Source: Ramlibacter monticola
GTDB lineage: Bacteria; Pseudomonadota; Gammaproteobacteria; Burkholderiales; Burkholderiaceae_C
Reading direction: 5' to 3'
DNA: 64,000 bases
Assembly (NCBI RefSeq): GCF_016722785.1
Contig: NZ_JAEQNE010000001.1
Span: 1,426,001-1,490,000, forward strand
Shown: in pieces, positions 17,566-24,929 of the stretch
Layout: every line of letters starts with the position of its first letter
Position numbering within the stretch: position 1 is the first letter of the stretch
The notes under the pieces: model-generated
The model's database searches: none
What the model saw: only the letters and a program-made list of their open reading frames with translations
Told to the model about the DNA's origin: nothing
Program-made: the position numbers and the translations under genes

Positions 17566-18693
17566 TCAGCGCCGCGCGAACTTCTGCACCCGCTTGCCGG
17601 TGTCGACTTCGCCGGCATACAGGTTGCCCTGCGAGTCGATCGCGAGGTCGTGCACCCAGTGGAACTCGCCGGCGTAGCGGCCCGGCCGGCCCAGCGTGCG
17701 CACCACCTGGCCGCTGTCGCGGGCCAGCGTGAGCACCCGGTTGTTGCGGCCGTCGGCGAGGTGCAGCCAGCGCTGCGCGGGATCCCGCGAGAGCACGATG
17801 TCCCACACGGAGCCGTTGGACGTGGTGCGCGGCTCCACCATGAATTCCCGGACGAAGCTGCCGTCCTTGCGGAACACCTGCACGCGGTTGTTCAGGCGGT
17901 CGCAGACGTAGACCAGGCCGTCGCGCGCGACGCGCACGCAATGCACAGGCGTGCCGAACTGCTGCAGCTGCTGCTCGGTCGGCGGCGCGTTGCGGCGCGA
18001 TTCCGGGCGGGCATCGACCGGCGCCCGGCCATAGGCGCCCCAGTGCCTCTTGTAGGCGCCCGTGTCGGCGTCGAACACGATCACGCGGCGGTTGTGGTAG
18101 CCATCGGCCACGTAGAGCTCGTTGGCCGCCGCATCGACTTCCACCGAGGCGGCGCGCCCGAGGCGCGTCAGGTCCGCGTTGCCGGTCTGCGCGCCCGTCT
18201 TGCCGATCTGCAGCACGAGGCGGCCGTCGGGCGAGAACTTCAGGATCTGGCCGTCGTTGTCGCCGTTGCCCGTGACCCAGACGAAGCCCTTGGCATCGAC
18301 GTGGATGCCGTGCTCGTTGCCGGGCCACTCGTAGCCGGCGCCGGGTCCGCCCCAGGAGCGCAGCAGGCGGCCGTCCGGCGCGAACTCCAGCACCGGCGGG
18401 GCGGGGAGGCAGCATTCGCCATGCGGCGGATTCTGCGCCGCGCCGGCCTCGTCCTCGGTGAGGCTGCGCGGACGCTGCAGCACCCACACGTGGTCGTCCG
18501 GCCCGACGGCGACCCCGCTGACCTGCCCGAGGATCCAGCGATTGGGCAGCGGCTGCGGCCACGAGGGATCGACCTGGAAGGCGGGTGCCGTGCCCGCATC
18601 GGGGCCCAGCGCCGGACCGACGCAGCCGGCCGCGACGACGACGGTGGACACGCAGGCCGCGAGGGCCAGGACTCTTGCGCTGGGCAGCAGCAT
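17566..18693 (-). CDS. NHL-repeat beta-propeller lipoprotein
   Basis: The 375-residue protein begins with a signal peptide ending in a lipobox-like VAAGC. Repeated NHL blades follow, such as VSGVAVGPDDHVWVLQ, EHGIHVDAKGFVWVTGN, ASVEVDAAANELYVADGYHNRRVIVFD and VRVARDGLVYVCDRLNNRVQVF. It is probably exported and membrane-anchored in the periplasm. Ligand or enzymatic activity (family relatives include lactonase- and lyase-like propellers) cannot be told. It converges on the pseudouridine synthase gene. Confidence 0.8.
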   Translation of the reverse strand: MLLPSARVLALAACVSTVVVAAGCVGPALGPDAGTAPAFQVDPSWPQPLPNRWILGQVSGVAVGPDDHVWVLQRPRSLTEDEAGAAQNPPHGECCLPAPPVLEFAPDGRLLRSWGGPGAGYEWPGNEHGIHVDAKGFVWVTGNGDNDGQILKFSPDGRLVLQIGKTGAQTGNADLTRLGRAASVEVDAAANELYVADGYHNRRVIVFDADTGAYKRHWGAYGRAPVDARPESRRNAPPTEQQLQQFGTPVHCVRVARDGLVYVCDRLNNRVQVFRKDGSFVREFMVEPRTTSNGSVWDIVLSRDPAQRWLHLADGRNNRVLTLARDSGQVVRTLGRPGRYAGEFHWVHDLAIDSQGNLYAGEVDTGKRVQKFARR

Positions 18694-18763
18694 CGGTCGC
18701 CTCCAAGGGCTGGACGGACCGCCACCCTAGTCGAAGCGCGAGCTACGCGCAATGCGGCCAGTG

Positions 18764-19384
18764 CTAATCCAGCGTGGCCGTCCGCAGCGGCGCCTGCACC
18801 GCCTGCAGGCCGCCGAGGAAGAGGTCGGTCACGACGGGGCCCATCTCCTCGTAGGCGAGCGGGCCGTCGGACCTCATCCAGGTGAACATCCAGTTGACCA
18901 TGCCGAACAGCAGCATGGTGAGGGGCGTGCTCATGGCCGCATCCTGCAGGTCCGGCCGCAGCGCCGCCACCACGCGCGCGAAGGCCGCCACCACCTCGCG
19001 TTCCTTGGCCAGGATGCGCTCGCGGTCGTCGCCCTCGAGGAACTTCACGTCCTCGGTCAGCACGCGGTGCTCGTTCTGCGCATTGGCGTATTCCTCGACG
19101 AGGCGGCGGACCAGCATGCGCAGCTGGCCGGCGGGCGCGGCCTCCTCCGCCAGCGCTTCGTCGACGATGCCCTGCAGGCGCGTGACGTGGCCCTCGGCGA
19201 TGCTCACGAGGAGCTCGTACTTGTCGCGGTAGTAGTGGTACAGGGTCGCCTTCGACAGGCCGCAGGCCTCCGCCACCTGATTCATCGACGTGCCCGCATA
19301 GCCGCCGCGCGCGAACAGGGCCGCCGCGCGCGCGAGGATCAATTCGCGCTGCCCGTCGTAGCCGGCATGGCGTCCGCGGCCCAT
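18764..19384 (-). CDS. TetR family regulator, likely repressor of the paa operon (PaaR-like)
   Basis: The 206-residue protein has an N-terminal TetR helix-turn-helix (TSMNQVAEACGLSKATLYHY) and a C-terminal ligand domain. It lies 15 bp downstream of paaE on the same strand, so it is the last gene of paaABCDE-tetR. By analogy with PaaR of betaproteobacteria it should respond to phenylacetyl-CoA. The ACCGATCGGT palindrome in front of paaA is a candidate operator. Confidence 0.82.
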   Translation of the reverse strand: MGRGRHAGYDGQRELILARAAALFARGGYAGTSMNQVAEACGLSKATLYHYYRDKYELLVSIAEGHVTRLQGIVDEALAEEAAPAGQLRMLVRRLVEEYANAQNEHRVLTEDVKFLEGDDRERILAKEREVVAAFARVVAALRPDLQDAAMSTPLTMLLFGMVNWMFTWMRSDGPLAYEEMGPVVTDLFLGGLQAVQAPLRTATLD

Positions 19385-19399
19385 GAGCGCGTCTTCCTC

Positions 19400-20485
19400 C
19401 TAGCGTTCGTCGAACGACAGCACCACGCGCTCGGTCAGCGGGTGGGCCTGGCAGGTCAGCACGTAGCCCGCCGCGACCTCCTTCTTGTCGAGGGCGAAGT
19501 TGCGCTCCATGCGCACCTTGCCTTCCACCAGCTTGGCGCGGCAGGTGCCGCAGACGCCCGAGGTGCAGGAGTACGGCACTTCCAGCCCCGCCGCCGAGGC
19601 CGCGTCGAGGATGCTGGGCTGCTCGCGCGAGAACAGGAACTCGCGCTGCAGGCCGTCGCGCACGATGGTGACGCGGGCCTTGGCGGCGTCGGTGGCGTGC
19701 GCCTGGTGCAGCACCGCGCCCACGTGGCCGCCGCCCTTCTGCGCGATGCCGAAGCGTTCGATGTGGATGCGCTCCTCGGGCACGCCGGCGGCGAGCAGCG
19801 CCGCCTCGGCCTCGTCGTTCATCTGGAAGGGGCCGCAGACGTAGGCGTGCGCGACGCTGCCGGCCGGCACCAGCGTGCCCAGGAACTCGCCGAGCTTGTC
19901 GCGGTTCATGACGCCCATGCTGACGGGCGATTCGGTGTGCTCGTCGGAGAACACGTGGTGGATCGCCAGCCGCGCGAGGTAGCGGTCCTTGAGGTCGTCG
20001 AGCTCCTCCTTGAACATGGTGGAGCGCAGCCTGCGGTTGCCGTAGACCAGCGTGAAGCGGCTGGCCGGTTCGCGCGCCAGCACGGTCTTCATGATCGACA
20101 GGATGGGCGTGATGCCGCTGCCGCCGGCGATGCCGAGGTGGTGCCGCTGCGCCTGCGGCTCGATGGGCACGAAGAAGCGGCCCTGCGGCGCCATGACCTG
20201 CAGGGTGTCGCCGGGCTTCAGGTGCTCGTTGATCCAGTTCGAGAACACCCCGCCCGCGACCTTGCGCACGCCGACCCGCAGCTCGCCGTCGTCCACGCCG
20301 GCGCAGATCGAGTAGGAGCGGCGCAGGTCCTGGCCGTCGATCTCCTTGCGCAGCGTCAGGTACTGGCCCTGCGTGAAGCCGAACACCGGCTGGAGTTGCT
20401 GCGGCACGTCGAAGGAGACGATCACGGCTTCCTCGGTGTCGGGCTGGACGGCGCGCACGCGCAGGGGATGGAACAGGGCGCTCAT
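19400..20485 (-). CDS. paaE: Phenylacetyl-CoA 1,2-epoxidase reductase subunit PaaE
   Basis: The 361-residue flavoprotein has an FNR-type domain (RRSYSICAG for FAD, GIAGGSGITPILS for NAD(P)) and a C-terminal plant-type ferredoxin with CTSGVCGTC and a later cysteine in LTCQAHP. It feeds electrons to the PaaAC diiron epoxidase. The start at 20485 overlaps the paaD stop. Confidence 0.94.
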   Translation of the reverse strand: MSALFHPLRVRAVQPDTEEAVIVSFDVPQQLQPVFGFTQGQYLTLRKEIDGQDLRRSYSICAGVDDGELRVGVRKVAGGVFSNWINEHLKPGDTLQVMAPQGRFFVPIEPQAQRHHLGIAGGSGITPILSIMKTVLAREPASRFTLVYGNRRLRSTMFKEELDDLKDRYLARLAIHHVFSDEHTESPVSMGVMNRDKLGEFLGTLVPAGSVAHAYVCGPFQMNDEAEAALLAAGVPEERIHIERFGIAQKGGGHVGAVLHQAHATDAAKARVTIVRDGLQREFLFSREQPSILDAASAAGLEVPYSCTSGVCGTCRAKLVEGKVRMERNFALDKKEVAAGYVLTCQAHPLTERVVLSFDER

Positions 20486-20988
20486 CAGATCGGCTTGAAG
20501 TGTTCGAACGGTTCGCGGCAGGAGAGGCAGCGGTGCAGCGACTTGCAGGCGGTGGAGCCGAAGGCGGAGAGGCGCTCGGTGTGCGGGCTGCCGCAGTGGG
20601 GGCACGGGATCGTCTCCGGCTTGCGCCGGAACAGCCGGATGCCCTGGAGGCCCGCCTCCCCGGGAATGACGTGGGATGGGGGTGCGATGCCGTACTCGCG
20701 AAGCTTGCGCCTGCCTTCGTCGCTGATCCAGTCGGTGGTCCAGGCCGGCGCGCGGCGCAGCGTGGCGCGGGCGGGGCCGAGCCCGCCGGCTTCGATGGCG
20801 GACAGCACGCCCTGCTCGATCGCCTCGGTCGCGGGACAACCCGAGTAGGTGGGGGTCAGGACGACTTCCAGTTCCGCGCCGTGGTCGATCACGTCGCGCA
20901 CGATGCCCAGGTCGCGCACGGACAGCACCGGCACCTCGGGATCGAGGACGCCGTCCAGGACCTGCCAGGCGCGCTCGGTGCGCGTCAC
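20485..20988 (-). CDS. paaD: PaaD, iron-sulfur assembly-type protein for the phenylacetyl-CoA epoxidase
   Basis: The 167-residue MIP18/DUF59-family protein has LDGVLDPEVPVLSVRDLGIV, TPTYSGCPA and a C-terminal zinc-ribbon-like block (PCPHCGS ... CKSLHRCLSC). The GTG at 20988 overlaps the paaC stop. Residues 107-116 read VIPGEAGLQG, the translation product characteristic of a dispersed REP-like sequence, so the linker between the two conserved parts appears to have been built from a repeat. Confidence 0.9.
   Translation of the reverse strand: MTRTERAWQVLDGVLDPEVPVLSVRDLGIVRDVIDHGAELEVVLTPTYSGCPATEAIEQGVLSAIEAGGLGPARATLRRAPAWTTDWISDEGRRKLREYGIAPPSHVIPGEAGLQGIRLFRRKPETIPCPHCGSPHTERLSAFGSTACKSLHRCLSCREPFEHFKPI
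20641..20674. repeat. REP-like palindromic repeat inside paaD
   Basis: The 34 bp contain a palindromic core (CCCGCCTCCCCGGG) and align with 58187-58220 at about 29 of 34 positions. The minus-strand translation is VIPGEAGLQG. It lies in the linker ahead of the PaaD cysteine block and keeps the frame. Confidence 0.65.
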
Positions 20989-21758
20989 CACACGCCTCCG
21001 GGGTAGGCGCGCTGCAGCTGCTGCATCTCGGCCAGGATGAAGCCCATGTGCTCGCTGTGCACACCGCGCTTGCCGGTGCTGAGGAAGGGGACGGTCGCCG
21101 GCGGCGCCAAGCCGGCCTCGCCGAGGATCTGCGCCATCTCGGCGCTCCAGGGCTCGCGCAGCTCGCTCCAGCGCGGGCCGAGGCCGGAGGAGGCCGCGTG
21201 CTCGTCGATCTCGTCGGAGGCGAACAGCTCGGCGTGGTAGGGCCACAGTTCCGCCAAGGCCTTCTCCGTGCGACGGCGCGATTCCACGGTGCCGCCGCCC
21301 AGCCGCGCCAGCCAGTCGGCTGCGTGCTGCTGGTGGTAACGCGCCTCCTTCACCGCCTTGCCGGCGATGCCCGCGAGTTCGGTGTCGGCCGAAGCGGCGA
21401 GCCGCTCCCACAGCAGCCTGAAGAAGGTGGCCATCATCGTGTTGCGCACCACGGTGAACGCGAAGTCGCCGCGCGGCAGTTCGACCAGCGTCACGTTGCG
21501 GTAGTCGCGCTCCTCGCGCAGGAAGGCGAGCTGGTCCTCGTCGTGGCCCGCGCCTTCGAGCGTGCCCGCATGCGAGAGGATCGCGCGGGACTGCCCCAGC
21601 AGGTCCAGCGCCATGTTGGCCAGCGCGATGTCCTCCTCCAGCACCGGCGCGTGGCCGGTCCACTCGGCGAGGCGCTGGGCGAGAACCAGGGCGCTGTCGC
21701 CGATGCGCAGGAGGTACTGGAGCGCGGGCCCAGCGGCGATCCGGATCGAGGCCTGCAT
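20985..21758 (-). CDS. paaC: Phenylacetyl-CoA epoxidase structural subunit PaaC
   Basis: The 257-residue ferritin-like protein has LLRIGDSALVLAQRLAEW, EEDIALANMALDLLGQ and HSEHMGFILAEMQQLQR. PaaC pairs with PaaA as the scaffold of the epoxidase. The start overlaps the paaB stop (ATGA). Confidence 0.94.
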   Translation of the reverse strand: MQASIRIAAGPALQYLLRIGDSALVLAQRLAEWTGHAPVLEEDIALANMALDLLGQSRAILSHAGTLEGAGHDEDQLAFLREERDYRNVTLVELPRGDFAFTVVRNTMMATFFRLLWERLAASADTELAGIAGKAVKEARYHQQHAADWLARLGGGTVESRRRTEKALAELWPYHAELFASDEIDEHAASSGLGPRWSELREPWSAEMAQILGEAGLAPPATVPFLSTGKRGVHSEHMGFILAEMQQLQRAYPGGVW

Positions 21759-22051
21759 CACATGTGGTCCACGGAGTCGGGCAGCCGGTAGAAGGTCGGG
21801 TGGCGATACACCTTGTCCTCCGCCGGATCGAAGTACATGGCCTTCTCGCCCGGGTCGCTGGCGACGATCTGGTCGCTGCGCACCACCCACACGCTGGTGC
21901 CTTCCTGCCGGCGCGTGTAGACGTCGCGCGCCATCTGGATCGCCATCCGGCCGTCGGCCGCGTGGAGGCTGCCGCAGTGCTTGTGGTCCAGGCCGCTCTT
22001 GCTGCGGATGAAGACCTCCCACAGTGGCCACTCTTGCTTCGCGTCGCTCAT
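21758..22051 (-). CDS. paaB: Phenylacetyl-CoA epoxidase subunit PaaB
   Basis: The 97-residue protein begins MSDAKQEWPLWEVFIRSKSG and contains HCGSLHAADGRMAIQMARDVY, the PaaB pattern. PaaB bridges PaaAC units. An earlier in-frame ATG exists but lies within the upstream hairpin repeat, so 22051 is the start. The gap to paaA is about 150 bp, unusual for this operon, and is filled by the hairpin element. Confidence 0.92.
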   Translation of the reverse strand: MSDAKQEWPLWEVFIRSKSGLDHKHCGSLHAADGRMAIQMARDVYTRRQEGTSVWVVRSDQIVASDPGEKAMYFDPAEDKVYRHPTFYRLPDSVDHM

Positions 22052-22070
22052 TTCAATTCCTTTTGAGAAC

Positions 22071-22203
22071 AACAAGACAGCCGAACGCAGAGGGCGCAGA
22101 GATGCCGCAGAGGACGCAGAGGACGCAGAAAGAACCATTCATATGGATATTTTTCTGCGTCCTCTGCACATCCTTTGCGCCCTCTGCGTTCGGCTGTCTT
22201 GTT
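22071..22203. repeat. Large inverted-repeat (hairpin) element, copy 1, between paaA and paaB
   Basis: The 133-bp element has perfect 28-bp outer arms (22071-22098 and 22176-22203, beginning AACAAGACAGCCGAACG). The interior is made of degenerate 9-bp units of the type CGCAGAGGA, in opposite orientation in the two halves. Copies 2 and 3 are at 38662-38788 and 49371-49496. It begins 2 bp downstream of the paaA stop, so the paaA-paaB transcript must contain the hairpin. Confidence 0.85.
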
Positions 22204-22204
22204 T

Positions 22205-23215
22205 TCATGCAGCCTTCTGATCCCGCGCTTCCTGCTTGCGCGCGTATTCCAGAGCCGCCTCGCGCACCCAGGCGCCGTCGTCCCAGGCCTGCACGCGCGC
22301 GGCGAGCCGCTCGCGGTTGCACGGCCCGTGGCCGCCGATCACGCGCCAGAATTCATCCCAGTCGATCGCGCCGAAGTCGTGGTGCTGCCGCTCCTCGTTC
22401 CACTTCAGTGCCGGGTCGGGCAGCGTCACCCCCAGCACCTTCGCCTGTTCCGCGGCGGCGTCGACGAAGCGCTGGCGCAGTTCGTCGTTGGAGACGCGCT
22501 TGATGCCCCAGCGCATCGACTGCGCGGTGTTGGGCGACTGGTCGTCGGGGGGGCCGAACATCATGATGGAGGGCCACCACCAGCGGTCCACCGCGTCCTG
22601 CACCATCGCGCGCTGCGCATCGGTGCCCTTCTCCATCATCGTCAGCAGGCTCTCGAAGCCCTGGCGCTGGTGGAAGCTTTCCTCCTTGCAGATGCGGATC
22701 ATGGCGCGCGCGTACGGTCCGTAGGAGCAGCGGCAGATCGGCACCTGGTTCATGATCGCCGCGCCGTCCACCAGCCAGCCGATCACGCCCACGTCGGCCC
22801 AGGTGAGCGTGGGGTAGTTGAAGATGGAGCTGTACTTGGCCTTGCCGCTGTGCAGCGCCTCGATCATCTGGTCGCGCGAGGTGCCCAGCGTCTCGGCCGA
22901 GGAATAGAGGTAGAGGCCATGGCCGCCCTCGTCCTGCACCTTGGCCAGCAGGATGGCCTTGCGCTTGAGCGTGGGCGCGCGCGTGATCCAGTTGCCCTCG
23001 GGCAGCATGCCCACGATCTCCGAATGCGCGTGCTGCGAGATCTGCCGCACCAGCGTCTTGCGGTAGTGCTCGGGCATCCAGTCCTTGGGCTCGATGAATT
23101 CGCCGGCGGCGATGCGCGCCTCGAATTTCTCCTCGCGCTGCGCGTCCTCGGCGGACCGCACCGGCTTGCGGGCGTCCGCGTCCTTGCCCTGGGTGTCCAT
23201 GGCCTGCGTGTACAT
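22205..23215 (-). CDS. paaA: Phenylacetyl-CoA 1,2-epoxidase catalytic subunit PaaA
   Basis: The 336-residue diiron monooxygenase subunit has metal-ligand motifs DEGGHG (Glu96, His99) and EESFH (Glu179, His182), and PaaA sequence such as [17 protein letters not shown]. It epoxidises the ring of phenylacetyl-CoA using O2. It is the first gene of the operon, with GGAGA upstream of the ATG. Confidence 0.95.
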   Translation of the reverse strand: MYTQAMDTQGKDADARKPVRSAEDAQREEKFEARIAAGEFIEPKDWMPEHYRKTLVRQISQHAHSEIVGMLPEGNWITRAPTLKRKAILLAKVQDEGGHGLYLYSSAETLGTSRDQMIEALHSGKAKYSSIFNYPTLTWADVGVIGWLVDGAAIMNQVPICRCSYGPYARAMIRICKEESFHQRQGFESLLTMMEKGTDAQRAMVQDAVDRWWWPSIMMFGPPDDQSPNTAQSMRWGIKRVSNDELRQRFVDAAAEQAKVLGVTLPDPALKWNEERQHHDFGAIDWDEFWRVIGGHGPCNRERLAARVQAWDDGAWVREAALEYARKQEARDQKAA

Positions 23216-23235
23216 CGGATCTCCTTGCGGCCCGG

Positions 23236-23292
23236 CTTATTGCCGACCGATCGGTAGATGTTAAGGGATCCGGCGTCCTTGAGGCAAATCAA
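23236..23292 (-). promoter_or_regulatory. Putative paaA promoter with TetR-type operator and FNR-like box
   Basis: Reading towards paaA: TTGATTTGCCTCAA (23279-23292) matches the FNR/CRP-type TTGAT-N4-ATCAA at 9 of 10 positions. A candidate -35 TTAACA and -10 AATAAG are separated by 17 bp. The perfect palindrome ACCGATCGGT (23246-23255) sits in that spacer, an ideal place for a repressor. All elements are read by eye and untested. Confidence 0.45.
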
Positions 23293-23317
23293 GGAAGGTC
23301 CACGCCCGGTGGACGGC

Positions 23318-24196
23318 TCAATTCATCTCGTTGATGAACTTCACGCGGAACGCGCTCTCCACGTAGTTCCCGCGCTTCTGGCGCTTGGGCAGTTCCAGCT
23401 TCTCGCGCGGCAGCTTCTTGTAGGGAACGTGCTTCAGGATGTGCTCGATGATCGCCAGCCGCGCCCTCCTCTTGTCGTTGGAGTGCACCGCGTACCAGGG
23501 CGCCCAGCCCGTGTCGGTGGCCTCGAACATGGCGTCCCGCGCCCGCGAGTAGTCGTACCACCGGCCGTAGGACTTCAGGTCCATCGGCGAGAGCTTCCAG
23601 ATCTTGCGCCCGTCCTCGAAACGGGCCTTCAGCCGGCGGGTCTGCTCCTCCATGCCGACTTCGAGCCAGTACTTCAGGAGGATCACTCCGGAATTGACGA
23701 CCGCCCGCTCGAACATGGGGGTGATGCCCAGGAAGTTCTGCACTTCCTCTTCCGTGCAGAAGCCCATGACCCGCTCGACGCCGGCGCGGTTGTACCAGCT
23801 GCGGTCGAAGATCACCACCTCGCCGGCCGCCGGCAGGTGCTGCATGTAGCGCTGCACGTACATCTGGCTCTTCTCGCGCTCGGTCGGGGCCGGCAGGGCC
23901 ACGACCCGGAACACGCGCGGGCTCACCCGCTCCGTGAGGGCCTTGATGGTGCCGCCCTTGCCGGCGCCGTCGCGGCCCTCGAACACGATGCAGACCTTCA
24001 GCCCGCGGTCCACGACCCATTGCTGCAGGGCCACGAGTTCCACGTGCAGCTTCTTCAGCTGCTTCTCGTAGGCCTTTTCCGAAAGCTTCCTGCCCTCGTG
24101 CCCGGCGGCCAGCGTGCCGGCGGGCTGCAACTCAGCATCCTCCGGCGCCTGTGGCACAGGGTCCTGCTTGCGGGCGTGCAGCGGCGCGGTGTGCAT
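23318..24196 (-). CDS. ppk2: Polyphosphate kinase 2 family protein
   Basis: The 292-residue PPK2-family kinase has Walker A GRDGAGKG (74-81), FDRSWYNRAGVERVMGF (Walker B region from about 130) and the lid region with ARFEDGRKIWKLSPMD. It transfers phosphate between polyphosphate and nucleotides. It lies upstream of paaA on the same strand with a 102-bp gap holding its own promoter signals, so it is probably separate from the paa operon. Confidence 0.92.
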   Translation of the reverse strand: MHTAPLHARKQDPVPQAPEDAELQPAGTLAAGHEGRKLSEKAYEKQLKKLHVELVALQQWVVDRGLKVCIVFEGRDGAGKGGTIKALTERVSPRVFRVVALPAPTEREKSQMYVQRYMQHLPAAGEVVIFDRSWYNRAGVERVMGFCTEEEVQNFLGITPMFERAVVNSGVILLKYWLEVGMEEQTRRLKARFEDGRKIWKLSPMDLKSYGRWYDYSRARDAMFEATDTGWAPWYAVHSNDKRRARLAIIEHILKHVPYKKLPREKLELPKRQKRGNYVESAFRVKFINEMN

Positions 24197-24309
24197 TGGC
24201 AGTCCTTCCCGTTCCCGGTTCGTCGGGCAATGAGATCCAGCCTAGGACCGCCATGCCGGCGGGCCCATTGGACCTTGGACCCATGCCCGACGCCGGAGCC
24301 GAACGCCCA

Positions 24310-24813
24310 TCAGGCCCTGCGCCGGCGCGCGGGCGGGGGGCCGGCGGCGCCCTCCAGCGGCAGGCGCGCCTCGGCCTTGACCTCCTTGAGCACCACGCTG
24401 GAACGCACGTGGGTCACCCCCGGCAGCTTGAACGCGGTCTCGTGGAGGAAGGCCTCGTAGCTCTTGATGTCCGGCACCAGCACCTTCAGCACGTAGTCGG
24501 CCTGGCCGGTGGTGGCGTAGCAGCTCACGATCTGCGGGGTGGCCGCCACCGCCTGCTCGAAGCGGCGGACGTCGTCCTCGTTGTGCCGCGTCAGGTTGAC
24601 CTCCGCCAGCACGCACAGCGACAGCCCCACCTTCTCGCGGTCCACCAGGGCGGTGTAGCCGCGGATGATGCCCGCGGCTTCCAGTTCCTTCACGCGCTTC
24701 CAGGCCGGCGTGGCCGAGAGGCCGACGGCGGCGGCGAGCTGCTGTACGGTCTGGCGCGAATCGCGCTGCAGTTCGGCGAGCAGGAGGACGTCGTGACGGT
24801 CGAGTTCATTCAT
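24310..24813 (-). CDS. Lrp/AsnC family transcriptional regulator
   Basis: The 167-residue protein has an N-terminal helix-turn-helix (LDRHDVLLLAELQRDSRQTVQQL ... LSATPAWKRVKELEAAGII) and a C-terminal RAM effector domain (ATTGQADYVLKVLVPDIKSYEAFL). It is divergent from the arylpyruvate oxidoreductase gene, which it probably controls in response to an aromatic amino acid or keto acid. Confidence 0.88.
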   Translation of the reverse strand: MNELDRHDVLLLAELQRDSRQTVQQLAAAVGLSATPAWKRVKELEAAGIIRGYTALVDREKVGLSLCVLAEVNLTRHNEDDVRRFEQAVAATPQIVSCYATTGQADYVLKVLVPDIKSYEAFLHETAFKLPGVTHVRSSVVLKEVKAEARLPLEGAAGPPPARRRRA

Positions 24814-24860
24814 TCCTGATTCTCGCCTTGTTCGGGAACACGATTCTCCGATACTGCGGC

Positions 24861-24896
24861 CCGCGGCGAAAAGAAGAAGCACATTTCTCGCCGCGG
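24861..24896. promoter_or_regulatory. Inverted repeat in the lrp-ior divergent promoter region
   Basis: Perfect 9-bp arms CCGCGGCGA (24861-24869) and TCGCCGCGG (24888-24896) are separated by an A-rich 18-bp spacer. Arm centres are 27 bp apart. The position between divergent genes makes it a candidate operator for the AsnC-type regulator. Confidence 0.4.
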
Positions 24897-24929
24897 CAAA
24901 TAAGCTATGCCTCCCCAAGGAGACCCGTC

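Noticed and set aside
22071..22203. A CRISPR array, suggested by the short repeated units.
   Set aside because: Units are 9 bp, contiguous, without spacers, and arranged as an inverted repeat.
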